From Abelmoschus esculentus (Eukaryota > Streptophyta > Magnoliopsida > Malvales > Malvaceae): a stretch of 64,000 nucleotides of DNA. Both the position numbers and the translations under genes were made by a program. The stretch spans positions 15,267,001-15,331,000 of the forward strand of contig JAUCBN010000001.1 in the NCBI GenBank assembly GCA_035048815.1, in the 5' to 3' direction. Below, piece after piece: positions 25,476-37,139 of the stretch. Every line of letters begins with the position of its first letter. Position 1 is the first letter of the stretch. The notes below the pieces were generated by a model. The model searched no databases and was not told the DNA's origin. It saw nothing but the letters and a program-made list of their open reading frames with translations.

Positions 25476-26831
25476 TAAAGAGTGCGCAATTAGTGCAAGT
25501 GTACACATCGAAAGTAATAAAGTCATAAGTATTATTGAATATCGTCTCCACAAGGATTGATCTACTCAATATATTTTCTTTCGTCTTCTTGCTCTACAAA
25601 ATAAATAAATAAAAGACACAGATAAGTTGGGTATTCTGAACTAAACTAAATAACTTGAATAATAGGGAAAGCTGAATAATGAGAAAATTATCAGATTAAG
25701 AAAGTAGTCAGGATCCAGTTGTGTTGTATTATGGATTCAATTGACTTATTTCTGTCCAATGCAATCATACAACACTACCTCGACACTGTAGTTTTTTGCC
25801 TCGATAGTGATGAGTGTCGTCCGCTGCGACAATCCTTGCTCTTGGATGGACTTTTACCAATACTCGGCCAGTTGTCCTCTGATGACTCCACTTATCCCTA
25901 AGTCGAAGTACTGTTGATCACTAGTCCTTGATCATACCACACGGCGTAAATCAATTACAATCACCAACCAATCCCACACTTCTTTTAGTCGCTGAAACTC
26001 TAACCTCTCCCTAGGTCGAGTTAGTATTTTCCAACTAGAAAAATACCGTACTTATTCCTTTTGTGAATCTAACTCTCCTAATATTAGATAAATAGATTTC
26101 TCACAAACTTCTCTCCCGAGCTTGAATGCAAGAACAATGAATGGCAAAGAATAAACAAACCTTGATATTTTATTGCAATGAAACAAGAAAACAAAGTTTA
26201 ATATCTTCTCACAAATACTCTATAACTTTCTCCTAAGCCTTAAAGAAATTAGAACATAACGAAAAATAAACAAAACTCTAAAGTCTAAAGTGACTTCTTC
26301 TCTCTCGTCCGGCTCTCCTCTAGCTCTTGGGCTATGACTTATATAGGCTTGGCCTAGGGCAAACCTTTCTTAAGTAGGAATACAACTTGGAGTAAAACAC
26401 AAGTCAAATACATAACTAAAGTATATTTGTTTTATTTCCTAGTTTATTCCCACAACGATTCTTTTCCCGCGTGGCCTTTGACTTTGACTTTCTATGCGCT
26501 TACTAGCTCTGATTATTGTGTTGCTTGTCTTAAAACGTCCACCTTATTTTTCTCTACAGATCGCCTACAATATCGATACTTGTTCATCAGGTGCTATCGC
26601 GACCTTAGATACTGTCGTGATCTCCGATGCTACTGCGGCATCAGATCTACCTACAAATGCACAAAAGTTCATTAAAGCTTGCATTTTCTATGCATATCAT
26701 CTTTATAGTTCACAAAAGTAAAATACCTAATTATCTCACATTAAGTTCATGCTTTAGTCCAAGTAGGTGTAGATTAAGTGATTATTGTCCATGAAAGGTG
26801 TAAAAAGTGATAGTGAATTGAGAACTTATCA
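25476..26831 (-). repeat. 3' LTR of the Athila-type element (subfamily B)
   Basis: It is homologous to 31773-33144 along its length and starts on minus with TGATAAGTTCTCAATTCACT at 26831. The last ~10 bases of the canonical end (…ACATGCAACA) are absent, so it stops at taaagagtgcgcaatt. Directly outside, 26832-26846 reads CGAGTTTGGGGTG on minus, the polypurine tract. Confidence 0.9.
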
Positions 26832-26846
26832 CACCCCAAACTCGAA

Positions 26847-27745
26847 CTATTACTTGTCCTCAAGCAATACAAATTATCAAATTGCCAAACCTTATTCTGT
26901 ATTGGTCTTACGTTCTCATCTATTCTCCCCACCATAACTATGCCTATTCTTTAGACTTAACCTTTCGGTTACCAAGGATTTACCCAGAATCAAGCTATAA
27001 GATTTTGTGAGTGTGTACGTTTTTATGGACAAGTTTGATTTAAGGCTTTCTTAGATGAACTCTAAGTTCAAGACAAGTAGACTTGGAATTGATGTTCTCT
27101 TCTTAAAACAACAATTACTTGAGCCAATTTGGGGTACCTCAAGGATTGTGTTATCTCATCAAGATTTTTTTTCTTTTGATAGTCTTTTTAGCATACTAGA
27201 GCCAATTTCGGGCACCTCTAGCATGAAGAAGAGTGATTCCTAGAGCCGGTGATAGGCACCTCTAGTCACATTACCAAAAATCTAAGCATTTATCACCTAA
27301 GTTCATTAAAAGAATTCATATAATCCAATAAGTCCCAAAAGTGTTTTTAGGATCAATCTTATAGTAATCTTCTAAGTTTTCTTCCTTAAGTATCCTCAAG
27401 TTAAGTCTTCTAAACAGGACCTAATAATGGTAAGGAGAAAGATTTCTATTGCCTAAAGAGAATAAACTAAGGCAATACTGATGTAAAGTAGTGCAAAATT
27501 ATGGACAATATTTCAAGTAAGATGGTGGACATAAAATTTTTTCAAAACAACTTAATTACTCCCTTTCATGGCAAGGCCGCGGCAGTGAGTTGCCTCGATA
27601 GTGAATCTACACCCCCAAACTCGAATCGAGCATTTCCTCAATGTTTATATCAATGGTACACAGTAGGAAACAAAATATGAAAATGAACAAATAAAGATAT
27701 AAAAGTAGCATAAATATGTAAAGATTAAATAGACTCCGAAGAGCT
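26847..27745 (-). other. 3' non-coding tail of the Athila-type element
   Basis: About 900 bp homologous to 35603-36500 in the second Athila derivative (shared cttgtcctcaagcaat, tctattctccccacca, tttatggacaag). It contains a phrase repeated three times (gagccaatttggggtacctc at about 27120, gagccaatttcgggcacctc at about 27200, gagccggtgataggcacctc at about 27243) and no sustained reading frame. Its retention in two independently deleted elements suggests cis-acting sequence. Confidence 0.6.
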
Positions 27746-27756
27746 GTTAGTAACAA

Positions 27757-29273
27757 TCAGTTTTCGAGGCCTTGTTGTTGATTATTTCATTTTTGATTTC
27801 GTTGTTGGTGATGATTGAGTTTTGGCTTGTTGGGGCGATTGAATTCTTGTAGGTGGTGGCTGTTGCAATAGAGCGTTTACTTCTTCTCCTTCATCTTGTT
27901 CGGCAATTTCTTCAGTGGGCATTATATCTATTCCACCATCATCTTCAACATTCATTGCGTCTGCCCAGGCATGCTGAGTGCTTGCTTGGCAGAGGTTGAA
28001 GTTTGATGTACGTAAGCATCTATCTCTGTCAAGAGACTCCCCATGATGATAGGCAAGCCTGGTGGAGTGCTGAAGACTGCTCTCCTCTTGGATGACAGTC
28101 GGCTTGCTGAAGATGCCGCGATAGGCTCTGCTTACCGAGATGGGCCAACGGTATGGAATTGTTGTTGTTGGACAGTAACATAGAATAACCTCGGTCCTCT
28201 TGGAGCTGGTGTTATTTCTGTGTATGGTGCAGCCATGACAAACATGTTGGAGGAAATTCTAGAAATTACACCCCTTGGGTTGGAAAGTTGTTGAGCATCA
28301 TCTGAGCTAGTGCTGTATTGAAATCCCTCTGGTACTATATGTATCTTTGTTGTCTTATGTCCATGGCTGTCATCCTCTAAAGTACTTCTTGGTAGGGGTC
28401 TGTCGCGGCAGTGCTGTGGGCAACAGTAGGTATGTCTATCGTGTATTGGGCCCCGACAGTAGTGTTAATATTGAATTGTTGTGGAGTTGCCTAGAATGGT
28501 TTTGCCTGGGTTATTTGCATAACCTTGTGGCAAAACTCCCTTGTTCACCCGCGCCTTTAGGTAGTGAATTCGTCCGTATCCTCCATTGGTACACCTACAG
28601 CAGTGCAAATACCCGTACTTAAACATGGAAAATATAATGGTCCTTTGTCCTGCTTACCGTACTCGTAGATTTCTCGTAGGATCAACGCTCCCATATTGAT
28701 CATTCTTTTGTTGATGATGGATTTGATGAGAACCAATCTTCTTTGGGGTACGGTGCTGTTGTGGGAAGTTGGGATGAGGTATCTTTTTACGAATATGTTC
28801 TACAACTTGGCCTCGGGCCGTAAGTTTTACCTTGCCACGGAACCTCTGTGGGCACCGATTTCCCAATTGGTGTTATCGTAGCATAGATCGTCTTTGATCA
28901 ATTCGTAGTCTTCATTGGTTATTTCCTCCATGAATGTAGAGTGGTCATCACGAGCAGGGTGGAGACCGTAGAATAGATTGATGGTTTCGGTATCAAGTTG
29001 AATTGGCCTGCCTCGACAGTGGACATATAGAGAATCTTTGCTCGGCCCATGTACATAGAATTCTCGCACAATTGTGGCATTGACCTGGATAGGTTGCAGG
29101 CAAAATATCTGTCATTCTTGGTACTTTATTCTATCGAACAAGTAATGCTCGATGCCATAATTCTCCTCATCAGAATGTTAGAATCCTTGTTCTTCTCAAA
29201 ATTGCCTAGCAATGAAAGATCTGTTGAAGCGTTCTTCAACAGCGGAGGGTGAGAATCTGTTGTAAGTAGCCAT
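27757..29273 (-). pseudogene. PF20167-like 'putative plant transposon protein' ORF in the env position
   Basis: Starting at an ATG at 29271-29273, one minus frame reads MATYNRFSPSAVEERFNRSF, then ENYGIEHYLFDRIKYQ, ATIVREFYVHGPSKDSLYVH, CRGRPIQLDTETINLFYGLH and, past a stop, NLRPEAKL, NIFVKRYLIPTSHNSTVPQR, RLVLIKSIINKRMINMGALI. This is the layout of the Transposase_32/PF20167 family: an (V/I)REFYA box, an RG..(V/I)..... INDLYGLP-like box and an RLIPTSH box. The C-terminal part is low complexity. The same frame holds for about 1.5 kb but with about five stops, two at positions where Trp is expected (TGG to TGA or TAG). Function is unknown; it follows pol where Athila elements carry an env-like ORF. 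Confidence 0.8.
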
Positions 29274-29689
29274 GGATAAGCAGTGGAGAGTTTCTGAAAA
29301 TGTTAAGATAACTTGGAGATAAGCAAAGATTAATGCAAGAGAGAGATTGAGTAAATAATTCTAAAGATTCAAGAATGCAAGAGTGAATAGTTCAAGAGGG
29401 AGAAAGTGCTTATAAAAGGCCTTAGCCTTGTAGCCGTTTTGAACCAACTAGCCATTTTGTAGCCGTTAGTATTTACTATCGCGACAAAGATTTTGGCAGA
29501 CTAACCGTTACACTATTCTATACGTTGGAACTGCTACGGCTCTGACACTGTGCACTGCTACGGTAACAGATTTTCTGTTATGAACTACTCCACCTTCTTC
29601 TTGCTTATTGTCCTAAAAAATAAATACCAAACAAAAATTAAGTTAAAAAGAAGCAAAAATAAAAAGATTAACTCTAAACTAAAACTAAT

Positions 29690-29958
29690 CCTAAAAATAA
29701 AATAAGGAAAAGATAAAGAGATTATGTCACGAGAGGAGTGCATGTGAGTGCATCTCCTAAAGTGATGGTCTCTATAGTCCTCAAATCATGTTGGCCAGAA
29801 TAATGCTTCAAACATTAGCCATTCATTTTGAACTCATTTCCACCCCTTTATGATTTGATCATTACTGCACCATTTGGGTCTGAACATCTTGACTTGATTT
29901 TGCCTGGAAATTATGTTTTCCAATTGTTTTCCTCCACCTTTGGTGTTTTAACACTGTT
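29690..29958 (-). pseudogene. Integrase C-terminal tail fused behind protease (deletion scar)
   Basis: Minus frames give FPGKIKSRCSDPNGAVMIKS, GGNEFKMNG, LKHYSG and DLRTIETITLGDA, the K.RSRW.GP...YP.GAV.....G..FKVNGQRLK.Y tail that ends Athila pol. It lies directly after protease, so about 2.5-3 kb of RT, RNase H and integrase core has been lost. Trp and Gln positions are stops or substitutions. Confidence 0.75.
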
Positions 29959-30760
29959 CTAGACTCTGCTGTAACAATCATCAACTGTATTGCCAAGGCA
30001 GATTTGTGATTTGAGCGTAATGCCGAAGCAGTGGTTGCTTAGACAGGGTATTTTTCTGCTTACATCTGTGGTGTAGATAACCTTACACTCCTCTAGATCA
30101 TCGTGTGTTTTCAACATCTGGAAAGCATTGAGTTTGACTTGTTGGTCGTTAACCCTCATTGTCAATTCTTCTTTTTCCATCTCTATGAGAGTACGTCTAG
30201 TGGCTAGAAAAGGTCTCCCCAAGATGATCGGTGCATTCTCATCTACTTCACAATCAAGAACAAGAAAGTCAACGGGAAAAATAAATTTATCCATCCTTAT
30301 TAGTATGTCCTTGATTTTTTCTTTAGGTTGCACATATGATCTATCTACTAATTGGAGCATCATTGTTGTAGGTTTTGCCCTTCCTATTCCAAGCTTTTGA
30401 AAGACAGATTTCAGTATCAAATTTATGCTTGCTCCTAGGTTACATAAGGCATTTCCTTCATAGTGGCTTCTTGTCGCACATGGTATGGTAAAACATCCAG
30501 GATCCTTCAATTTAGGAGGCATGCGATTACGAAGCATTGTCATGCATCCTTCAGTTGCAGCCACTGTTTCAAACTCACAAGCCTTATTCTTTTAGACACA
30601 ATGTCTTTTAAGAATTTAGCATAGTTTGGCACCTGTTCTATTGCCTCAACTAATGGTAAGTTATTGTGGACTTGCTTCAAGATATCCAAAAACTTTTAAA
30701 ATTGATAGTCCTGCTTCTGTCTTTTTAACCTTTGTGGGAAAGGTGGTGGGGGTCGCATTT
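29959..30760 (-). pseudogene. Athila-type aspartic protease
   Basis: The 201-codon frame (29959-30564) reads RMPPKLKDPGCFTIPC, ALCNLGASINLI, KLGIGRAKPTTMMLQLVDRS, DKFIFPVDFLVLDCEVDENA and PIILGRPFLATRRTLIEM, the full Athila retropepsin layout. The catalytic Asp of the usual CDLGAS box is Asn (AAC, 30439-30441), which would inactivate the enzyme although the frame is open. Upstream, to about 30760, the gag-protease linker (PPPPFPQRLKRQK, NLPLVEAIEQVPNYAKFLKD) is readable in other frames. This is the longest uninterrupted retroelement frame in the window. Confidence 0.93.
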
Positions 30761-30949
30761 CCTCTAGTATCTTATTAATCTGAAATTTAATACCTGGTAT
30801 CACTGGTTCTTTTGCTGTCTCAGCCGCTGGGCGTGGTAATGCCGATTTCTCAACCGAGGTAGTGCCTTTTTCTGGGATTTCTGTAGCATGATCACTTAGT
30901 TCAAAATCTAAGTCCTCTTTATCTGATTCTTCTTTTTCTGGGACTTTGT

Positions 30950-31669
30950 CCCATTGGCAGAGGTATCTAACATCATTCTTGTTGGGGCATTGGTAGCATT
31001 ATAAAACATAGTCACTTGTGTCCACAATGGAAATTCATGCAAAGGACACTTATGCAGTATATCCCTATAGAGCTCCCATGCCTCATATATTGGTTCATCA
31101 TCTGCCTACCGAAAAGAAGTAATTTCATTACGTATATGATCATATAAATTAGTAAGATTAAAATGTGTAATGAAATCACGATAGAGTTCACTCCAAGATC
31201 CTATAGATCCTGCTGGAATGCTATTTAACTAGGTCTTTTCTCTATCCCTCAGTGAATAGAGAAACAATTTTAATCTCAAAACATCTTCATGGACTCCTTG
31301 GATTTTGAATGAATTATAGATCTCCATGAATAACTTGAGATGTGGTCTTTCATCTCCAGTTAAAGACCAATCAAATTGTCCAATAGTGTTGAGCATATTG
31401 AACATGACAAGTTTTAGTTCTAAGTGGGTTGTTTTGATTTCTGGTGTAACAACTCCTAGATTTAACCCGTTCAAATCCTCTTTCAAGAAATCCCTAACAG
31501 TGAGTTGTCGCGACAGTGGTGGCGGCGGAAGTCCTCCATTGCCAGCGAGTAACTGTTTAGTTGGATTATCTGCCATAACTACTCGGATTTGTCTTCTCAA
31601 CCTTTGACGCGTACGTTCAATCTCTGGATCTAACTTGTACAAAGGATTGCTTGGGTTTGTCGTGGACAT
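30950..31669 (-). pseudogene. Athila-type gag
   Basis: The frame from ATG 31669 runs 146 codons: MSTTNPSNPLYKLDPEIERT, a proline-rich stretch, then the Retrotrans_gag core KIQGVHEDVLRLKLFLYSLR-DREKT. The next codon, Trp in the family, is TAG (31229-31231). The frame then continues LNSIPAGSIGSW, and downstream ADDEPIYEAWELYRDILHKC and PLWTQVTMFYNATNAPTRMM, ending near 30970. The start lies about 80 bp inside the PBS, as expected for the first ORF. The C-terminal gag region appears shortened relative to other Athila gags. Confidence 0.9.
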
Positions 31670-31748
31670 ACACCAATAAAAATCAAAGTAAAATAAAAAT
31701 AAAAATAACTAAAAACAAGAAATAAAGAAAACAAAATTTAATTTTCTA

Positions 31749-31766
31749 TCCCCGACAACGGCGCCA
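31749..31766 (-). promoter_or_regulatory. Primer-binding site, tRNA-Asp type
   Basis: Minus strand TGGCGCCGTTGTCGGGGA is complementary to the 3' end of plant tRNA-Asp(GUC) with one mismatch. It lies six bases inside the 5' LTR end (31773). Athila elements commonly use this primer. Confidence 0.9.
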
Positions 31767-31772
31767 AAAACT

Positions 31773-33144
31773 TGTTGCGTGTAAAAAGTGTATAATTAGT
31801 GCAAGTGTACACGTTGCAAGTAATAAAGTGATAAGTATTATCGAATATCGTCTACACAGGGATTGATCTACTCAATATGTTTTCTTTTGTCTTCTTGCTC
31901 TAGAAAATAAATAAAATAAAAGACATAGATAAGTTGGGTATTGTGAAGTAAACTAAAAACTTGAATAATAGAGAAAGCATAATAATGAGAAAATAATCAG
32001 ATTAAGAATGTAGCCAGGATCTAGTTGTTTTGTATTGTGGATTCAATTGACTTGTTTCTGTCCAATTCAATCACACAACACTACCTCGGCAGAACTGCAG
32101 TTTTCTGCCTCGACAGTGATGAGTGTCATCCGCCCCGATAATCCCTTGCTCTTGGGTGGACTTTTACCAAGATTCGACCAAGTGTCATCTGATGACTCCA
32201 CTTATCCATAATGTCGAAGTACAGTTGATGACTAGCCCTTGATGATACCTCCCGACGTGAATCAATTATAATCACCAACCAATCTCATACTTCTTTTAGC
32301 CGCTGAAACTCTAACCTCTCCCTAGGCCGAGTTAGTATTTTCCAACTGGAAAAATACCGTACTTATTCCTTTCGTGAATCTAACTCTCCCGATATTAGAT
32401 AAATTGATTTCTGACAAACTTCTCTCCCGAGCTTGAATGCAAGAACAATGAATGGCAAAGAATAAGCAAACCTTGATATTTTATTGCATTGAAATAAGAA
32501 TACAAAGTTCAGTCTCTTCTCACAAATACTCTACAACTTTCTCCTAAGCCTTAAAGAAATTAGAATATAACGGAAAATAAAGAAAACTCTAAAGTCTAAA
32601 GTGACTTCTTCTCTCTCGTCTGGATTTCCTCTAGCTCTTGGGCGGCTATGGCTTATATAGGCTTGGCCTAGGGCAAACCTTTCCTAAGTAGGAATACAAC
32701 TTGGAGTAAAACACAAGTCAAGTACATAAATAAAAGATATTTGTTTTATTTCCTAGTTTATTCTCACAATGATTCTTTTCCCGTGTGGCCTTTGACTTTG
32801 ACTTTCTATGCACTTCCTAGCTCCGATTCTTGTGCTTCTTGTCTTAAAACGTCCACTTCATTTTTCTCTTCAGATCGCCTAAAATATCGGTACTTGTTCA
32901 TCAGATGCTGCAGCAGCCTTAGATACTGTCGCGGCCTCCGATGCTACTGCGGCATCAGATCTACCTGAAAATGCACAAAGGTGCATTAAAGCTTACATTT
33001 TCTATAAATATCATCTTTATAGGTCACAAAATCAAATACCTAATTATCTCACATTAAGTTCATGCTTTAGTCCAAGTAGGTGTAGATTAAGTGATTATTG
33101 TCCATGAAAGGTGTAAAAAGTGATAATGAATTGAGCACTTATCA
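31773..33144 (-). repeat. 5' LTR of the Athila-type element (subfamily B)
   Basis: 1372 bp, from TGATAAGTGCTCAATTCATT (33144 downward) to CACGCAACA (31773). The TATA-like box (minus CTATATAAGCC) is near 32655, in the same shared promoter block seen in other copies. Confidence 0.93.
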
Positions 33145-33149
33145 TATAC

Positions 33150-34255
33150 CATGGCAGATACAAAGGTAAGAAATAAGGGATATGTTATGGCAGCACCATA
33201 CGTGCTTCGAGTACCTTTGCGAATTGGTCTGAGTAGATCATAGGAATATGAGAGAAATAAGGCTTTTTATTTCCATGGTATTTTTTTCCTCTTTTGGAGG
33301 ATTTGAGCTCGGGGCTAGAACACTGGGCTTATTAAAGACCACTCCTTTCGAGTGACTAGGGTTATAAAAATTGGCCATATTGATTTCATTATCCTTTTTA
33401 TTCTAAGGTTTCTTTGTACCACCCCCATCAAGCTTCCTACTTTTATGTCTACTATAATCAATTCCCCGTTCATCAATAGATCCTCGAAACTTTTGGTAGC
33501 ATGATGTATCATACTATTTTTATGTCTACTAGAATTAATTCCCCGTTCATCAACTTTTGGTAGCATGATGTATCATACTAACGTAAAAAGGGTCTTTTAA
33601 AGTTTCTACGAACATAGGAGAAATTTCACTTTCTAGTAATGAGGGTTGAACTTGGGTAGCCACGTCTCACCATCTTTGTGCGTACTGGTGAAAACTCTCA
33701 TTATGCCTTTTCTCCATACCCTATAAGACAAATCGATTTGGGACAATTTCAGTGACATACTTGTATTGCTCAATTAAAGCCTCGACAAATCCCTCCATGA
33801 TCATATGTTCGCTCGGCTTAAATGGATGTACCAACGAGATACAGACCTTGTCAAGTTATCTTGGAAGCAATGAATTAACAACTTATCATTATCCAAATGC
33901 ATTGGCATCTTTCTGCAATACATGATTAGATGTGCAGAAGGATAAGTGGTTCCATTATATTGGGACCTTGAACTTAGGAGGAATTACAAGGTTAGTCCAC
34001 CAAACTAAGATCTTTTGCATCCATAACACCTTGGATGTTTCCTTCCTGGAAGGCTTTAAGGATCCCTTCTAATTTTACATAACGATCTTCTCACTTCTTG
34101 TCATTTCTATCAGTAGCTTCATCGAGTTAAGGTACTTCATAATTTTGTGTCTCTTCAGTACTGATGATCTATTGATTTGGAACACTGGTTGAAGCTCCAC
34201 TTAGGTAAAGTTGGAATTTAGATTTAGGTGGAACAGACTCCACTGGAGTTCCTAG
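33150..34255 (-). pseudogene. gag (central part) of the Tat/Ogre element
   Basis: Minus-strand blocks are AHLIMYCRKMPMHLDNDKLL followed by IHCFQ (about 33840-33940), and in 33315-33566 ATKSFEDLLMNGELI ... KVGSLMGVVQ. These correspond to the Retrotrans_gag core and the following helical segment of Tat gag. The region is bordered by both nested Athila derivatives. Several stops are present. Confidence 0.8.
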
Positions 34256-34260
34256 AATAG

Positions 34261-35602
34261 TGATGCGTGTAATAAAAGCACAATTGAGTGTAAGTGTACA
34301 CGTCGCCAAGTGATAAAGTGATAAGCATATCGTGTATCGTCTCTACAGGGATTGGTATACTTAATATGTCTCCCCTTGTTCCCTTGCTCCTGAAAAATAA
34401 AGTAAAAACACAGATAAGTGGATTTGTTTAACTAACTAAATAATTAAATAACAAAACATAAAAATAAAAGGTTGAGAACGATATAGAGAAAGTAGGTAGG
34501 ATCCAGCTGCGTCAATTAGTGGATTCGATTAATCTTCTTCTTATCTAATGCAATTGCACAACACTGCTTCGACAGCACTGCAGATACAGCCTCGACAGCG
34601 TTAGTGTTCTCTACCGCGGCAATCTCTTGCCCTTGGGTAGAGGCATCAAAGTACAGCAAAGTGTCCATAGTTGACTCCGCTTATCTCTAAGTTAGAGTAC
34701 TGTCGATGACTGGTCCTTAACGATACCTCTCGACGTAAATCAACGATAACCATCAACCAATCCAACACTTCTTTTAGCTGCTGAAACTCTTAACCTATCT
34801 CTAGGCCGAGTTAGTGTCTACAACACCGTACTTATCCCTTTCGTGAATATACACCTCTCGATGCTAGATAAATATATTACTTACAAACTTCTCTCTCGAG
34901 CTTGAATGAAAGAACATGACAATAGGATAAGCAAACCTTGATATTATTATTGCATTAGAACAAAGAAACAAGAATCAATCTCCTCTCAATAATATGTACA
35001 ACCTTCACCTATCCCTAAGAAATTTAGAACATAATGTCGTTAGATACAATTCTTAGGGAGAAGGGTTTCTCTAAAAATTGACTCCATAAACAATATGGTC
35101 GGCTAGGGTATATATAGTCTTAACCTAGGGCAAACCTTTCCTAAATAGACTCTAACTTGAAGTAAGGAATAAGTCTTCTTCAAGGGAACTGATATTTCCA
35201 AGTTTGTCGTCTTCTAGAAGGATTTTCCCGCTTAGTCTTTGACTTGGGCCTTTAGTGCGTTGGCCTAGTCCAATTAGTGCGCTGCATCTTCTAGAATGTT
35301 CTGAATATTTTTATCTTTCATTGCGCCTTCAATGTTGTTGCTGCCACTCTGGATGCTGCTGCGGCCTTGTCTTCTGCCTCGGCCTCAACATTGCTTCACT
35401 GCTACTTCGGCCCTAGATATTCCTGCATGTACAAAATATGTAATAATATTTACATTCTCTATAAATTTCGACTTTGTAAGTAGTGATAATGGAATATCCA
35501 ATATTGCGCAAAGAGTTCATATTTCAGTTCAAGTTGGTGTATAATAGATACATAAAGTACCATGAGAAGGGTAGTAAATAACTGCCTTTTAGACACTCAT
35601 CA
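34261..35602 (-). repeat. 3' LTR of the second Athila derivative (subfamily A)
   Basis: 1342 bp, minus-strand start TGATGAGTGTCTAAAAGGCA at 35602 and end ACACGCATCA at 34261. It is homologous to 2862-4188. The polypurine tract (minus CGAGTTTGGGGGTATT) abuts it at 35603-35618. Confidence 0.93.
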
Positions 35603-35618
35603 AATACCCCCAAACTCG

Positions 35619-36950
35619 AACTATTGCTTGTCCTCAAGCAATGCAAGACATCAAATTGGCGAACTTTACTCCCCTTTGGTCTTACTTTTCCATCTATTCT
35701 CCCCACCATGGTCATGTCTATCTCTCCGTTTTAGCCACTAGTTTACCCAAGGACTTTTACTAAGAAACAAACTTTAAGGCTAGGTGAGTGTGTGTGTTTT
35801 ATGGACAAGGTTGATTCAAGGATTTCTTAGATAAACTCTAAGTTCAAGACAAATAGACTTTGGACTAAAGCTGTCTCCTTAAAACAACAAGTCTTGAGTC
35901 AATTTTGGGCACCTCAAGATATGTGTTTTCTATTTTCTTCTTTTACTTATTTTTTTCTTATTAACCACCTATTTGGCATACTAGAGCCAGTTTCGGGCAC
36001 CTCTAGCATGAAGGAGAGCAAAACTAGAGCCAATGATAGGCACCGCTAGTTATTTTTCCAAAAGGTTCTAAGTCTTTATCACCTAAGTTTATTAAAAGAA
36101 CTCCTAAATTAAACAAGTCCAAAGAGTGTTTATTTCCTTTCTAACCCTAAAGCAAGCTTCTAAGTTTTATTCCATGAGTATCCTATGGTTATCCCTTCAA
36201 AACAGAACTTGGCCATGGTAAGGAGAAAGATTTCTATAGCCTTAAAGGAGTAAACTAAAGCAAAGTTGATGTAGAGCAGAGCAAGATTATAAACAGTAAT
36301 TCAAGAAAAGAGAATATTGTAAAAATTTCAGGAAAAATTTACTCCCTTTTCATGGTAATGCCGCGGAAATGGGTAGCCTCGGCAGTGCTTCTACACCTAC
36401 AATCTCCCCCAAACTCAAACCGAGCATTGTCCTCAATGCTCAAATCACACAGCAGATAAAATTAATAAAACAAGTAAAGATAGTAAAGGGAGAGTTTCTT
36501 GGAAAGATTCTAAGAAAAATAAGAGAGTTTTGAGATTGTAACGAATATAACAAGAGAGAGATTGAGTAAACAATTCTAAAGAAACAAGAATGCAAGAGTG
36601 AATAGTTCAAGAGAAAGAAGGTGCTTATATAGGCCTTGGCTATGTAGCCGTTTGAACTACTAGTCGTTTGGTCTTTAATGCCGTTTGCATTTACTGTCGC
36701 GACAAAAATCTCGGCAGACTAGCTGTTACCTTGTTCTTCCCGTTGGAACTGCCGCGGCTCTGACACTATGCACTACCACAGCAACAAACTTCCTATTATG
36801 AACTACTTCTCTATTATTCTTGCTTTATTGTCCTAACCTAAAAATATAAACATCAAGAAACATTCAAATAATGAGAAGATAATTATTCATAAATACCATA
36901 ATTAAGAGAATTCATGAAAATACCAAATAAAATAAAAGAGAAAATTAATA
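35619..36950 (-). other. 3' non-coding tail of the second Athila derivative
   Basis: The segment is homologous to 26847-27660 and, after a gap, to 29380-29620 of the first derivative (shared agttcaagag, gtgcttata, aggcctt.gc). The PF20167-like ORF that separates these two blocks in the first element is absent here. No reading frame of note. Confidence 0.6.
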
Positions 36951-37139
36951 TAAAATAAGAATATAAAGAAAACTTATGGAGAGTTGTTTCCGATATTTCT
37001 TATAGTCCATATGAACCCTCCATCGAGTGACAATTCTGCCCCAAAAGGATTGGGCCATAATGAATATGGATAGTCCCCTTTGTATTATTGTGGTGGAGGT
37101 ATCTTTCTTTCGTTTTCTCTTGTACTCCATGCATGTCCT

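Larger units (their letters stand above)
25476..33144 (-). mobile_element. Athila-type gypsy element with deleted pol (subfamily B LTRs)
   Basis: The minus-strand element is bounded by LTRs 31773-33144 (5') and 25476-26831 (3'). Flanking 5-mers are catac (25471-25475) and tatac (33145-33149), a one-mismatch duplication; the outermost ~10 bp of the 3' LTR are missing. Order on minus: 5' LTR, tRNA-Asp-type PBS, gag, protease, a short integrase tail, a PF20167-like ORF, a long 3' non-coding tail, polypurine tract, 3' LTR. RT, RNase H and the integrase core are absent, so it could only have moved in trans, unless the deletion came after insertion. It interrupts the zinc-knuckle region of the Tat/Ogre gag. 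Confidence 0.93.
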
